Counted from the stretch's first letter, positions 10,541 through 19,707 are shown. The stretch: 64,000 nucleotides of DNA from Actinoalloteichus caeruleus DSM 43889 (GCF_000429185.2 NZ_AUBJ02000001.1:3720001-3784000); one strand, 5' to 3'. Numbers and translations are program-made. Notes: generated by a model not told the origin, from the sequence alone.

Positions 10541-11533
10541 GTGGTCGCGACGACGACGGGGGCGGCGGCGGAGCACCGCCGGCCCGGCCCCCGGGGCGGC
10601 ACCGAGCGGCGCGGGCGCGTCCGGCGGTTCCTCGACCGGTACTGGTACGCCTACGCCCTGGTGCTGCCGGTGGTGGTCGTGGTCGGCGGGCTGGTGATCC
10701 TCCCGCTGGCCCAGGGTGTCTTCTTCACGTTCACGAACATCAACGAGGGCAACATCGCGAACCCCGTGCTCGGCCGGGAGGCCGACTACGACGTCGTGGG
10801 GCTCGCGAACTACCTGAACGTGCTCTCCGGGGATCCGGCCTACGGGTCGTTCTGGGGGGTGCTGCTCCGAACCCTGGTGTGGTCGGGGATCTGCGTCGCG
10901 TTCCACTACGGCATCGGCCTGGGGCTGGCACTGCTGCTGAACCGTCCCATGCGGTTCCGGACGCTCTACCGGATCCTGCTGATCCTCCCCTGGGCGGTCC
11001 CCGCCTTCGTCAGCGCCTTCGCCTGGCGGTACCTGTTCAACGCCGACTACGGGCTCATCAACTGGCTGCTGGGCTCGGTCGGCCTGCCCACCCCGGTGTG
11101 GCTCGGCCAGTCACCGGTGGCGATGGTCGCCGTGATCATCGTCAACGTCTGGCTCGGGGTGCCGTTCATGATGGTCGCGCTCCTGGGCGGCCTCCAGTCC
11201 ATTCCCGGTGACCTCTACGAGGCCGCCGAGATCGACGGCGCCACCCCCTGGCAACGCTTCACGCAGATCACCCTGCCCGGGCTGCGCCCGGTGTCGAGCA
11301 CCGTGATCCTGCTCGGCGTGATCTGGACGTTCAACATGTTCCCGGTCATCTACCTGATCACCGGCCAGAACCCGCACACGCGCATCCTGATCACCTACGC
11401 GTTCGAACGCTTCTTCTCCGGCGCCACCAGGGACTACGCGATCGCCTCGACCTACGGGGTCCTCATCCTCTCCGTCCTGCTGGTCTTCGCCGGGGTCTAC
11501 CTGCGCGCCCTGCGATCACAGGAGGCCGACTGA
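10541..11533 (+). CDS. malF: Sugar ABC transporter permease, MalF-like
   Basis: 330-residue inner-membrane subunit with a ~35-residue basic cytoplasmic N-terminus and about six transmembrane helices. The EAA loop that contacts the ATPase is visible as YEAAEIDGATPWQRFTQITL. It starts with GTG 3 bp after the malE stop and ends 1 bp before malG, so the three genes are surely co-transcribed. With MalG it forms the channel through which the sugar delivered by MalE passes. Confidence 0.88.
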   Translation: MVATTTGAAAEHRRPGPRGGTERRGRVRRFLDRYWYAYALVLPVVVVVGGLVILPLAQGVFFTFTNINEGNIANPVLGREADYDVVGLANYLNVLSGDPAYGSFWGVLLRTLVWSGICVAFHYGIGLGLALLLNRPMRFRTLYRILLILPWAVPAFVSAFAWRYLFNADYGLINWLLGSVGLPTPVWLGQSPVAMVAVIIVNVWLGVPFMMVALLGGLQSIPGDLYEAAEIDGATPWQRFTQITLPGLRPVSSTVILLGVIWTFNMFPVIYLITGQNPHTRILITYAFERFFSGATRDYAIASTYGVLILSVLLVFAGVYLRALRSQEAD

Positions 11534-11534
11534 G

Positions 11535-12455
11535 ATGGACGTGACCTCGCTCCAGACGAGCGGCCGGGCTGGCCCGTCCGGCGGGCGCCGTCCCGCCCCG
11601 CCCCGGTCCGGTCACCGCGGCCGGCGTTCCCCGGCGGCGAGCTTCGGGCTGCACGCCGCGCTGGTGGTCGCCTCGCTGATCGCCGTCTTCCCCGTCTTCT
11701 GGGTCCTGGTGACCTCCTTCAAGCCGGACTCCCGCGCCATCGAGGCGAGTCCGAGCCTGATCAACGAGTCGAGCCTGGACAACTACGCGCGCATCCTCGC
11801 CGGCGAGAAGGGCGACTTCCTGGCCTGGTTCGGGAACTCGCTGCTGATCGCGGGGCTGACGACGGTCCTCGCGGTCATGTTGGCGGCGAGCACCGGGTAC
11901 GCCGTGAGCCGGTTCAACTTCCCCGGCGGCCGAGGGCTGTTGTTCTTCTTCCTCGTCGTGCAGATGTTCCCCTTCGCGGTGCTCATCGTGCCGCTCTACA
12001 ACCTGCTGCTCAGCCTGGGCCTTCAGGGGTCGGCCGGTGGGCTGGTGCTCGTGTACTGCACCACCGCGGTGCCGTTCTGCACCTACATGCTCAAGGGCTA
12101 CTTCGACGGCATCCCCCGCGAGATCGACGAGGCCGGCCGGATGGACGGGCTCTCGCCGTTCGGGGTCTTCTGGCGGTTGATGTTGCCGCTGGCCAGGCCT
12201 GGCCTGGCGGTCACCGGCTTCTACGCGTTCATCACCGCGTGGGGTGAGGTGGCCTTCGCCTCGGCCTTCCTCTCCGCCGCCGACCAGTCCAAGACCCTGG
12301 CGGTGGGCCTCCAGGTGTTCGTTCAGCAGAACCGGACCGAATGGGGCCATCTTGCGGCTGCTTCCATCCTTGTGGCGATCCCCGCGGCCGTGGTTTTCTA
12401 CCTCGTGCAACGGTTCCTGGTCTCAGGGCTCGCCGCAGGCAGTGTCAAGGGTTGA
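11535..12455 (+). CDS. malG: Sugar ABC transporter permease, MalG-like
   Basis: 306-residue inner-membrane subunit with about six helices after a Pro/Arg-rich N-terminal 35 residues. The EAA motif reads EIDEAGRMDGLSPFGVFWRL. ATG start at 11535, one base after the malF stop. It pairs with MalF. The ATPase gene follows after a 146-bp gap, long enough to hold its own promoter, which would suit an ATPase shared by several importers. Confidence 0.88.
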   Translation: MDVTSLQTSGRAGPSGGRRPAPPRSGHRGRRSPAASFGLHAALVVASLIAVFPVFWVLVTSFKPDSRAIEASPSLINESSLDNYARILAGEKGDFLAWFGNSLLIAGLTTVLAVMLAASTGYAVSRFNFPGGRGLLFFFLVVQMFPFAVLIVPLYNLLLSLGLQGSAGGLVLVYCTTAVPFCTYMLKGYFDGIPREIDEAGRMDGLSPFGVFWRLMLPLARPGLAVTGFYAFITAWGEVAFASAFLSAADQSKTLAVGLQVFVQQNRTEWGHLAAASILVAIPAAVVFYLVQRFLVSGLAAGSVKG

Positions 12456-12601
12456 CCGCTTCGAGGGCGGAGTCCTGGCCCTCGCGGGTGGCGGTCCTGG
12501 TCAGTTCCGTCCCTGTCAACGAGTACGTCGTCTTGCTTCCACTCGGCGTCAAGATGTGTTCCCGCGAGAGCAAGCGCGGACACGGAAACCGGAGGGCCCG
12601 C

Positions 12602-13711
12602 ATGGCCGGAGTCAGTTACGTCAAAGCGTCCCGGGTCTACCCGGGCAACCCGCCCGTCCGAGCGGTCGACCAGCTCGACCTCGAGGTCAACGACGGTGAG
12701 TTCCTCGTGCTCGTGGGCCCGTCCGGTTCGGGCAAGTCCACCGCCCTGCGGATGCTCGCCGGCCTGGAGGACGTCGACGAGGGCGCCATCCACATCGGCG
12801 GTAACGACGTCACGCACACGCCGCCGAAGGGCCGGGACATCGCGATGGTCTTCCAGTCCTACGCGTTGTACCCGCACATGACGGTGGGCGAGAACATGGG
12901 CTTCGCGCTGAAGCTGCGCCGCGTGCCGAAGGAGACCATCAAGGCCAAGGTCGCCGAGGCCGCGAAGATGCTCGACCTGACCCCCTACCTCGACCGCAAG
13001 CCGAAGGCGCTGTCCGGTGGTCAGCGGCAGCGGGTCGCGATGGGCCGCGCGATCGTCCGGGAGCCGGCCGTCTTCCTCATGGACGAGCCGCTGTCGAACC
13101 TCGACGCGAAGCTGCGGGTGGAGACCCGTGCGAACATCGCCGCGCTCCAGGCCCGGCTGGGCACGACCACGATCTACGTCACCCACGACCAGGTCGAGGC
13201 CCAGACCATGGGGCACCGCGTCGCGGTGCTCAAGGACGGCCTCCTGCAGCAGTGCGACACCCCGCGCAACCTCTACGAGCGGCCGGCGAACTCCTTCGTC
13301 GCTGGCTTCATCGGTTCGCCGGCGATGAACCTGAAGACGGTCGCCCTCACGTCCGAGGGCGCGGTCCTCGACGGCCTCACGGTCCCGCTGCCCCGGTCGG
13401 TGGTGGCCGGTCACGACGCCAAGACCATCACCTTCGGGGTCCGCCCCGAATCGCTGCGCCTCACCGGGGGCGACGAGGTGGGCATGAAGCTCACCGTCGA
13501 CCTCGTCGAGGAGCTGGGCGCGGACGCCTACGTCTACGGCTCGGTGGACATCGGCGGCACGGCGGAGCGCTTCATCGTCCGGACCGACGGTCGCACCCCG
13601 CCCTCGATCGGTTCCACGGTGAACGTGACCCTGCGCGACGACAACGAGGTGCACCTCTTCCACCCCGAGTCCGGGGCGAGGTTGGAGACCACGAAGGCTC
13701 CCACGGCCTGA
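12602..13711 (+). CDS. msiK: Sugar-importer ABC ATPase, MsiK/UgpC-like
   Basis: 369 residues. Walker A GPSGSGKST is at 39-47, the ABC signature LSGGQRQRVAMGRA near 136 and Walker B VFLMDEP near 157, followed by DHDQ-type switch residues (THDQVEAQT). The C-terminal ~130 residues form the TOBE regulatory domain typical of CUT1 ATPases. The ATG at 12602 has GGAGGG about 6 bp upstream; a longer open frame upstream has no ribosome site and was not used. It energises MalEFG and, as with MsiK in Streptomyces, may serve other sugar importers. A hairpin follows 148 bp downstream. Confidence 0.88.
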   Translation: MAGVSYVKASRVYPGNPPVRAVDQLDLEVNDGEFLVLVGPSGSGKSTALRMLAGLEDVDEGAIHIGGNDVTHTPPKGRDIAMVFQSYALYPHMTVGENMGFALKLRRVPKETIKAKVAEAAKMLDLTPYLDRKPKALSGGQRQRVAMGRAIVREPAVFLMDEPLSNLDAKLRVETRANIAALQARLGTTTIYVTHDQVEAQTMGHRVAVLKDGLLQQCDTPRNLYERPANSFVAGFIGSPAMNLKTVALTSEGAVLDGLTVPLPRSVVAGHDAKTITFGVRPESLRLTGGDEVGMKLTVDLVEELGADAYVYGSVDIGGTAERFIVRTDGRTPPSIGSTVNVTLRDDNEVHLFHPESGARLETTKAPTA

Positions 13712-13858
13712 CCCGCACCTCTTCACCTCGCGGAACACGGACCTCCCCCCAGGGAGGGAATGACGATCACGGAACGTACGCGGCGGGTGGCGTCGGGAGC
13801 GAAGTGCCAACGCCACGCGGCGCAGGGTGACGACGCACCTCGCACCCACCAACCACAC

Positions 13859-13883
13859 CGGCCCCGGAGTCACTCCGGGGCCG
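13859..13883 (+). terminator. Hairpin after the sugar importer operon
   Basis: A perfect 11-bp stem, CGGCCCCGGAG (13859-13869) with CTCCGGGGCCG (13873-13883), has a 3-base loop. It lies between msiK and the metal transporter. There is no U-tract, which is common for actinobacterial terminators. Confidence 0.65.
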
Positions 13884-13936
13884 CTGTGCTGCGCACACCA
13901 GCCCTGGGAGCTCCGCGCGGCGACTCCGGCCGGGGA

Positions 13937-13987
13937 TTGCGGAACCACACCGAACTGCGTCTACACTGCAAACGGTAACGGTTTCCA
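13937..13987 (+). promoter_or_regulatory. Metal-transporter promoter with overlapping 21-bp palindrome (Zur-box candidate)
   Basis: TTGCGG (13937-13942) and TACACT (13962-13967) could be -35 and -10 boxes with a 19-bp gap. Overlapping the -10 is an imperfect palindrome at 13967-13987, left arm TGNAAACNGT, central A, right arm ACNGTTTNCA; only the N positions fail to pair. The site is 33 bp upstream of the znuA-like start, where a zinc repressor such as Zur would act. The Zur assignment is inferred from context. Confidence 0.5.
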
Positions 13988-14020
13988 TTCCCTGCGCCGG
14001 GGGCAGAAAGAGGCAATGCT

Positions 14021-15079
14021 ATGACCCTCCGTAATCGACGGCACTGGCTGACGGTGGGCTGCCTCACCGCGACCGCGGCCCTGATCACCGCCTGCGGCGG
14101 GAACGGTGGCGAGGGTGACGCCGCCGACGCCGGTGAGGGCTCCTCCGGGCTGACCGTGGTCGCCTCGACCAACGTGTGGGGCAGCGTGGCCGCCGCGGTC
14201 GGTGGCTCGAACGTCGAGGTCGTGTCCATCATCGACGAGGCTGGCGCCGACCCCCACTCCTACGAGAGCCAGCCCTCGGACGCGGCCGAGCTGGTGGGCG
14301 CCGACCTGATCGTGCACAACGGCGCCGGGTACGACGAGTTCGTCAGCCAGATCATCGCCTCGGAGGGCCTGGACACCCCGGCAGTCGAGGCCGCCGCCGT
14401 GGCCGGGGTCGAGGGCCACTCCCACGACCACGGGCACGAGCACAGCGAGGACGGCCACGAGCACAGCGAGGACGGCCACGACGAGGAACCAGCGGACCAC
14501 GACCACGACCACGACCACGACGAGCACTCCCACGAGCACGGCGCGGAGGACAACGAGCACGTCTGGTACGACCTGGCCGTGGTGTCCGAGGTCGCCGAGC
14601 GGATCGCGGACGAGCTGAGCGAACTCGACGCCGACAACGCCGACGGCTACCGGTCGAACCTGGCGGAGTTCCAGGACGGGATCGACGAACTCGCCACCTC
14701 GGTGGCCGAACTCGGCGAAAGCGAGGACGGCGGCCACCCGCACGTGCTCTCCACCGAGTCCGTGGCCACCTACCTGCTCGCCGACGCGCACATCCACGAT
14801 CTGACCCCGGCCGGCATGCACCTCGCGATGCACAACGAGACCGACCCGCCCGCCGCCGTCATCGCCGAGATCAACGAGATCATCGACGGCGGCGAGGCCG
14901 ACGTGATGATCAACAACCCGCAGACCGAGACCGGTGTGACGAACGAGATGCTGAGCCGCGCGGAGCAGGCGGGGATGCCGGTGGTGGAATTCACCGAGAC
15001 ACTGCCGGAGGGCCAGGACGACTTCCTGGCCTGGATGACCGACCAGGTCGACGCCCTGGCGGCCGCGCTGGGCCGCTGA
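14021..15079 (+). CDS. znuA: Zinc/manganese-type ABC transporter substrate-binding lipoprotein, ZnuA-like
   Basis: 352 residues with a lipoprotein signal ending ITAC (Cys25). It is a cluster A-I metal-binding protein: VVASTNVWGSVAAAVGG at the mature start, DPHSYESQPSDA holding a conserved metal-ligand His, HVWYDL, and VEFTETLPEG near the end. Residues ~134-175 form a low-complexity His/Asp/Glu loop with repeated HD and EHSEDGH units, a zinc-chaperoning feature of ZnuA-type proteins. The ATG at 14021 follows AGAGG. The ATPase and permease genes follow, and a palindrome overlaps the promoter. Zinc is favoured over manganese because of the His-rich loop. Confidence 0.87.
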   Translation: MTLRNRRHWLTVGCLTATAALITACGGNGGEGDAADAGEGSSGLTVVASTNVWGSVAAAVGGSNVEVVSIIDEAGADPHSYESQPSDAAELVGADLIVHNGAGYDEFVSQIIASEGLDTPAVEAAAVAGVEGHSHDHGHEHSEDGHEHSEDGHDEEPADHDHDHDHDEHSHEHGAEDNEHVWYDLAVVSEVAERIADELSELDADNADGYRSNLAEFQDGIDELATSVAELGESEDGGHPHVLSTESVATYLLADAHIHDLTPAGMHLAMHNETDPPAAVIAEINEIIDGGEADVMINNPQTETGVTNEMLSRAEQAGMPVVEFTETLPEGQDDFLAWMTDQVDALAAALGR

Positions 15080-15128
15080 CCGCGCTCGACCGGGACGTCC
15101 ACCGGCCCCTGCCCACCGGACGGAAACC

Positions 15129-15989
15129 ATGATCCACGATGACCGCCCGCCAGCCGTGCGGCTGCGCTCGGCCCGCCTCGCCTACGGCGACCGCGTGCTG
15201 TGGGACGGGCTCGACCTCGACGTGATGCCAGGCGAGTTCGTCGCCGTGCTCGGTCCCAACGGCTCGGGCAAGACCAGCCTCCTCCGGGTGCTCCTCGGCC
15301 TCCAGCCCCTCAGCGGCGGCGAGGTCGAGATCGGCGGCACCGCGGTGCGCCGCGGTTCCCGCCGCATCGGGTACATCCCGCAGCAGCGGGCGGTGGACAG
15401 CACCGTCACCGTGCGGGGGACGGACCTGGTGGGCCTCGGCCTGGACGGCCACCGGTGGGGGCTGGGACTGCGAGGCCGGGCCGACCGACGGCGGCGGGTC
15501 CGCGAGGCCGTCGAGGCCGTGAACGCCACCGGGTACGCGTCGAGACCCCTCGGTCTGCTCTCCGGTGGGGAACAACAACGGCTGAGGGTCGCGCAGGCGC
15601 TGGTGGGCGCCCCCGACGTCCTGCTCTGCGACGAACCCCTCCTCTCCCTGGACCTCGCGAGCCAGCGGATGGTGAGCGAGCTCATCGCCGAGTCCGCACG
15701 GGACAGGGACGCCGCGGTCGTCTTCGTCACCCACGAGATCAATCCCGTCCTGCCGGTGGTGGACCGGGTGCTCTACCTGGTGGACGGACGGTTCCGGATC
15801 GGCCCGCCCGACGAGGTGATGACCTCCGAGGTGCTGTCGGAGCTGTACCGGACGCCGGTGCGCGTCCTGCGGCTCGGCGACCGGATCATGGTGATGGCCG
15901 AGAGCGGGCACCGCGTCGACCTCGGCGGCGGTCTGGAGACCGAACAACCGCACCACGTCTCCGACGAGACCGAGGGACGACAGCCGTGA
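15129..15989 (+). CDS. znuC: Metal ABC transporter ATP-binding protein, ZnuC-like
   Basis: 286-residue cytoplasmic ATPase. Walker A GPNGSGKTS lies near residue 42, then a Q-loop at IPQQRAVD, the signature LLSGGEQQRLRVAQAL, Walker B VLLCDEPLLSLD, and the switch His in VFVTHEINPVLP. It has the short C-terminal extension common in metal-importer ATPases. It starts 49 bp after znuA and overlaps the permease gene by four bases (GTGA), so translation of the two is probably coupled. Confidence 0.88.
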   Translation: MIHDDRPPAVRLRSARLAYGDRVLWDGLDLDVMPGEFVAVLGPNGSGKTSLLRVLLGLQPLSGGEVEIGGTAVRRGSRRIGYIPQQRAVDSTVTVRGTDLVGLGLDGHRWGLGLRGRADRRRRVREAVEAVNATGYASRPLGLLSGGEQQRLRVAQALVGAPDVLLCDEPLLSLDLASQRMVSELIAESARDRDAAVVFVTHEINPVLPVVDRVLYLVDGRFRIGPPDEVMTSEVLSELYRTPVRVLRLGDRIMVMAESGHRVDLGGGLETEQPHHVSDETEGRQP

Positions 15990-16840
15990 ACCTCGACGCC
16001 CTCTTCGACATCGACACGACGCTGAACCTCCTCGAGCTCGGATTCGTGCGCAACGCCCTCCTCGCTGGGGCGGTCCTCGGCCTGGTGTCCGGCGTGCTCG
16101 GCCCCCTCGTGGTCGCCAGGAACATGTCCTTCGCGGTCCACGGCACGGCGGAGCTGGCCTTCACCGGCGCCGCCGCCGCCCTGCTCCTCGGCTGGAGCGT
16201 GGGCACCGGCGCCCTGCTCGGCGCGGTGGTCGCCGCGCTCATCCTCGGGCTCCTCGGGCAGCGGGGCAGCGAACGCGACTCGGTGATCGGCGCGGTGCTG
16301 GCGTTCGGCCTCGGGCTGGGCGTGCTCCTGCTCTCCCTGTACCCGGGGCGGGCGTCGAGCAAGTTCAGCCTGCTGGTCGGGCAGATCGTGGGCGTCAGCT
16401 CCACGGGGATCGTGCTGCTCTCGGTCTCCGCGCTCGCGGTGATCCTGGTGTTCGCGCTGCTCTACCGCCCGCTGCTGTTCGCCAGCGTCGACCCTGGTGT
16501 CGCCGTCGCGCGGGGGGTCCCGGTGCGGGTGCTCACACCCGTGTTCGCGGTGCTCGTGGGCATCGCCACCGCCCTGGCCGTGCAGATCGTCGGCGCGCTG
16601 CTGGTGCTCTCGCTGATGGTCACGCCCGGCGCCGCCGCGTCCCGTGTGACCGCCAACCCCGCCCTCGCCGCGCTCCTCGCCGTCGTCTTCGCCGAGATCG
16701 CCGTCCTGGGTGGCATCGTGCTCTCGTTGGCCCCTGGCGTGCCGATCAGCAGCTTCGTCACCGCCATCTCGTTCCTGATCTACCTCGTCTGCCGGTTCGT
16801 GGGCGGCGCGAGACACCGCCGGCTGGTCGCGTCCGGCTGA
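15986..16840 (+). CDS. znuB: Metal ABC transporter permease, ZnuB-like
   Basis: 284 residues with about eight hydrophobic helices and the family pattern of small residues near the start (NALLAGAVLGLVSGVLGPLVVARN). The frame is open far upstream, but the GTG at 15986 fits the four-base overlap with the ATPase gene and places the first helix correctly. It forms the channel dimer for the metal delivered by the ZnuA-like lipoprotein. About 130 bp of Gly/Pro-coding-like sequence without a gene separates it from the next, convergent gene. Confidence 0.87.
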   Translation: MNLDALFDIDTTLNLLELGFVRNALLAGAVLGLVSGVLGPLVVARNMSFAVHGTAELAFTGAAAALLLGWSVGTGALLGAVVAALILGLLGQRGSERDSVIGAVLAFGLGLGVLLLSLYPGRASSKFSLLVGQIVGVSSTGIVLLSVSALAVILVFALLYRPLLFASVDPGVAVARGVPVRVLTPVFAVLVGIATALAVQIVGALLVLSLMVTPGAAASRVTANPALAALLAVVFAEIAVLGGIVLSLAPGVPISSFVTAISFLIYLVCRFVGGARHRRLVASG

Positions 16841-16968
16841 TCGGGAGGCCCGTCCTCGTGCCGCCCAGCCCCGGGGGGCGAGGAGGCGGGGTCCGGAGCG
16901 GCACGGGAGGCGCCAGGCCGTCGAGGAAGCCGGGCCGGCCACCTCCGCCAGGTCCCGCCCGCCAGGCC

Positions 16969-18333
16969 TCAGCGCGGGTTGGCCGACAGGGTCCGCTCGA
17001 TGTCGGCCACCACCTCGGGATCGGCGAAGGGAGCCACCCCGCTGGCCAACACCCGCTCCACCGCCTGCACGACGATCACCTCGCTGTCGGCGAGCACGTC
17101 CAACATGAGCTGGCGGTCGGTGTGCGCGACGGTGTAACTGATCAACGTCAGATCGTTGAAGGCGGCGGGGACGTAGCGGCTGGTGGAGATCATGAAGGAG
17201 TCACCGAGCATCGCCACCTTCTCGGGGACGGTTCCCTCGATCGGTTCCGACTCGAAACGCACCGGCTCGGTGATCCGGGTGGTGCGCGCCCGGGTGCGGT
17301 CGGTCCGGCCGTCCGGTCGCAGCTGGAACCGGGTCGTCTCCTCGGTCTCCGCGCGCCCGAGGAGCGGCGGGAGGTCAGGACTGTGGTCCCACCGGCCGTC
17401 GGGAACGGTGCGCCAGGACCGCGTCACCCCCGGCTGGACCGCCTCGGCGATCCGCCGCAGCCCGATGATGGCGCCCTCGTCGTTCCAGTGCGTGTCCAGC
17501 CGGTGGTAGGTGGAGGCGGCGGTTCCGCCCTGCATCAGGTTCACCCGGGGATCGATCGCGCCGGTCTCGTCCGGTAACCGCTGCCACAGCTCGTCCCGCA
17601 CCTCCTCGGCGCAGTCCATCCCGGGGTACTGGTCCGGCATGTACTCCGGGACCACGGTGCTCTTGTCCGGCACGACCAGCACCACCAGCCGTCGGCCGGA
17701 CTCCTCCACCACCCGGCGCAGCTCACGCATGCCGTCGATGGTGTCGTCGATCGGACGGTTCTGGGAGCACTTCCCCTCGATGTCGTAGCCGTAGTAGAGC
17801 CACCCCTCCTTGCCCTCGATGACCTCGCTGGACTCTGCGAGGATCAACGGGCCGTCCTCCGAGGGGGGCGTGTCCTCCTGCGGGACGGGCGGAGCGATCG
17901 GCCCCTGGTCGAGCGGGGAGCCGCCACGCTGGCCACCGAACGGCGAACCGTCGTCGAAGACCCCCCGACTGATGCCGTCCGCCGCGTGGACCGCCGCCTC
18001 GCGGAAGACGAGGTTGTCCGTGGCCCACTGGGACAGGCCGGTGACGAAACCCCAGCCTTCCGAGAGTGACGGGAACTCGACCAGCGGGCGGTTCTCGATC
18101 TCCGCCGCCCGCGCTCCCACCGCGTACGCGGCCAACGGGGCACCGAAGAACACCGCGGCGGACACGAGGGCGACCAGCTGCCTGCCACCGTGCCTCGGGC
18201 GGTACAGCGAGTGCTCCCTCGGCAGCCAGGACTCGTGCACCTCGGGCAGGCCCTGGCCGCCCGGCGGCTCCTCCGGCCCCGGAGTGCTCGGCTGCCAGCC
18301 CGTGGACTCCCGGCTCCCCTGCGCTACCACCAC
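16969..18333 (-). CDS. AlgX/AlgJ-like SGNH-hydrolase acetyltransferase, membrane-anchored
   Basis: 454 residues from the GTG at 18333. The frame is open to 18567 but no convincing start lies there, and the start choice is uncertain because no strong ribosome site is visible. A single helix (LVALVSAAVFFGAPLAAYAV) near residue 65 anchors it. The outer domain has the AlgX/AlgJ features LDTHWNDEGA (catalytic Asp-His pair) and MLGDSFM (nucleophile Ser). Such proteins pass acetyl groups from an MBOAT partner to a surface polysaccharide. An MBOAT gene lies on the same strand at 26728-28161, separated by the secretion-like and lipoprotein genes. Pairing with it is inferred; the polymer is unknown. 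Confidence 0.75.
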   Translation of the reverse strand: MVVAQGSRESTGWQPSTPGPEEPPGGQGLPEVHESWLPREHSLYRPRHGGRQLVALVSAAVFFGAPLAAYAVGARAAEIENRPLVEFPSLSEGWGFVTGLSQWATDNLVFREAAVHAADGISRGVFDDGSPFGGQRGGSPLDQGPIAPPVPQEDTPPSEDGPLILAESSEVIEGKEGWLYYGYDIEGKCSQNRPIDDTIDGMRELRRVVEESGRRLVVLVVPDKSTVVPEYMPDQYPGMDCAEEVRDELWQRLPDETGAIDPRVNLMQGGTAASTYHRLDTHWNDEGAIIGLRRIAEAVQPGVTRSWRTVPDGRWDHSPDLPPLLGRAETEETTRFQLRPDGRTDRTRARTTRITEPVRFESEPIEGTVPEKVAMLGDSFMISTSRYVPAAFNDLTLISYTVAHTDRQLMLDVLADSEVIVVQAVERVLASGVAPFADPEVVADIERTLSANPR

Positions 18334-18520
18334 TACACGGTAACGAGCCGGGGTTCTCCCCAGGTCGGAAACCCGGATCTCGCCCGGCCACCAGCGGTGC
18401 GCGACGGCCGTCCGTCCGCACCTGCCCGGGACTGGGCTCGCCACCCGCCGAGAGGTGGGTGACGAGGTCCGCCGCCGACCGTGAGGGCTGGCCGCCACAC
18501 CCGCGCACGGGCCACGGAGA

Positions 18521-18928
18521 TCACCAACCGCGCTGGAGGAAGCCGCCGCCGCCCTCGTCGTCGTCATCGTCGTCGTCCCGGCGCCTCGCCCGCCGCTCGG
18601 CCTCGCGGCGTTCCTCGGCGATGACCTCCCGCTGCTCGGCGAGCTGCCGTTCCCCCTGCCGGGCCAGCTCCTCCCGTTCCTCCTCGGAGAGCTGCTCGTA
18701 GCGCTCGACGAACTGCCCGACGTGCGGCGCCATCGCCTGCGCGAACAGGTCGGAGGTGGCGGCCGCCCGCAGGCCCTGCCGACCGGCGATGATGTCGTCG
18801 GCCAACCGCTGGAACTCCGGGTTGTCGCTGGCGTCGCGCAGCACCTTCAACGAGTCACGCAGGTGTCGGGACAGGGCCGGATCCCCGCCCGCCACGTCCA
18901 TCATCGGCTCCTGCTCCGGACTGCTCAC
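18521..18928 (-). CDS. Small charged protein coupled to a WXG100-like gene, function unknown
   Basis: 135 residues from a GTG that overlaps the stop of the upstream gene by four bases (18925-18928), so it is translationally coupled to it. The protein is largely helical and very charged: a central Glu/Gln/Arg-rich segment (about residues 80-118) that could be a coiled coil, then a run of seven Asp and a Gly-rich tail ending FLQRGW. It has no signal peptide and no recognised domain. It may be a partner or chaperone of the WXG100-like protein. That is inference. Confidence 0.6.
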   Translation of the reverse strand: MSSPEQEPMMDVAGGDPALSRHLRDSLKVLRDASDNPEFQRLADDIIAGRQGLRAAATSDLFAQAMAPHVGQFVERYEQLSEEEREELARQGERQLAEQREVIAEERREAERRARRRDDDDDDDEGGGGFLQRGW

Positions 18929-19650
18929 CGGTTCACCCCCGGGTGGTCGTAGCCGCCGGCGGGCAGCTCGTGGTCGGCTACTCCGCGCAGACCGCCCAGG
19001 TAACCGGCGACCGTGCCGGAGAAGGCCTGCGCGATGTCCCAGGCGGTCCCCATCAGCTCGATGATCTTCGCCCAGAGCCGGACGCCGTTGGCGATCGCCG
19101 CGGCGGTGGCGGAGCCACCGATGATGCCGCCGACCACGGTCCAGCTGGTCGCGGCCGCGGCGGCCGCACTGATCGCGGCCGCGATGATCGTGTCGCAGAG
19201 CCCCTCGAAGGTGCTCTTGATGGCGTTCGTCGTGGAGGACACGCCCTGCGCCATCGTCTGGAACTGGTGCGCCACGTCCTTGAGGTCGTCGACCTGCGCG
19301 TTCAGCGCGTCGACCAGCTGGTGGTGGTAACCGGTGGCCTGGTCGGCGGCGTTCCCGGTCCAGTCGTGGGCGACGTCCTCGGTGGCGCCCCTCACGTCCG
19401 CCGCGAAGTCGGTGTTGAACTCGGCCAGGTTCGCGAGCGCGCCCCCCGCCTTGGATGCCTGCTCCCAGTCGCCCACGTACTGCTGGGCGATCCACTCCGT
19501 GGGGTTGGTACCGCAGATCAGGTTCGTCAGCTCACTGATCCAGTAGGTCGGGCTCAGGTACTGGCTGGCACCCAGCACGTTCGCGATACCGCCCGGCACC
19601 AGCGTCTCGGGCACCGGCTCGGTCAGATTGCTCGACGGCGTGTCGGCCAC
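18925..19650 (-). CDS. WXG100-superfamily-like protein (type VII secretion substrate candidate)
   Basis: 241 residues. The centre has two predicted helices joined by a W-x-G turn (DWTGNAAD, Trp97-Gly99), the hallmark of WXG100-type helical hairpins. Helices on either side (DVRGATEDVAHDW; VDALNAQVDDLKDVAHQF) fit that fold. After it come Ala/Gly-rich hydrophobic segments at ~165-225 that may insert in the membrane. There is no toxin-like C-terminal domain. The gene lies between an EspC-like gene upstream and the small charged protein downstream. No ESX core genes (EccB-E, mycosin) are in the window, so secretion would depend on a system elsewhere. Confidence 0.7.
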   Translation of the reverse strand: MADTPSSNLTEPVPETLVPGGIANVLGASQYLSPTYWISELTNLICGTNPTEWIAQQYVGDWEQASKAGGALANLAEFNTDFAADVRGATEDVAHDWTGNAADQATGYHHQLVDALNAQVDDLKDVAHQFQTMAQGVSSTTNAIKSTFEGLCDTIIAAAISAAAAAATSWTVVGGIIGGSATAAAIANGVRLWAKIIELMGTAWDIAQAFSGTVAGYLGGLRGVADHELPAGGYDHPGVNR

Positions 19651-19707
19651 GATGTGTTCCTCGTTCCCTTCTCACTGGCGGCGGACGGCCGCGACCGGTT
19701 CCGATGT

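Noticed and set aside
14419-14545. Tandem DNA repeat of CACGAC/GACCAC
   Set aside because: It is in frame within the znuA-like gene and encodes the His/Asp-rich metal loop; not a separate element.
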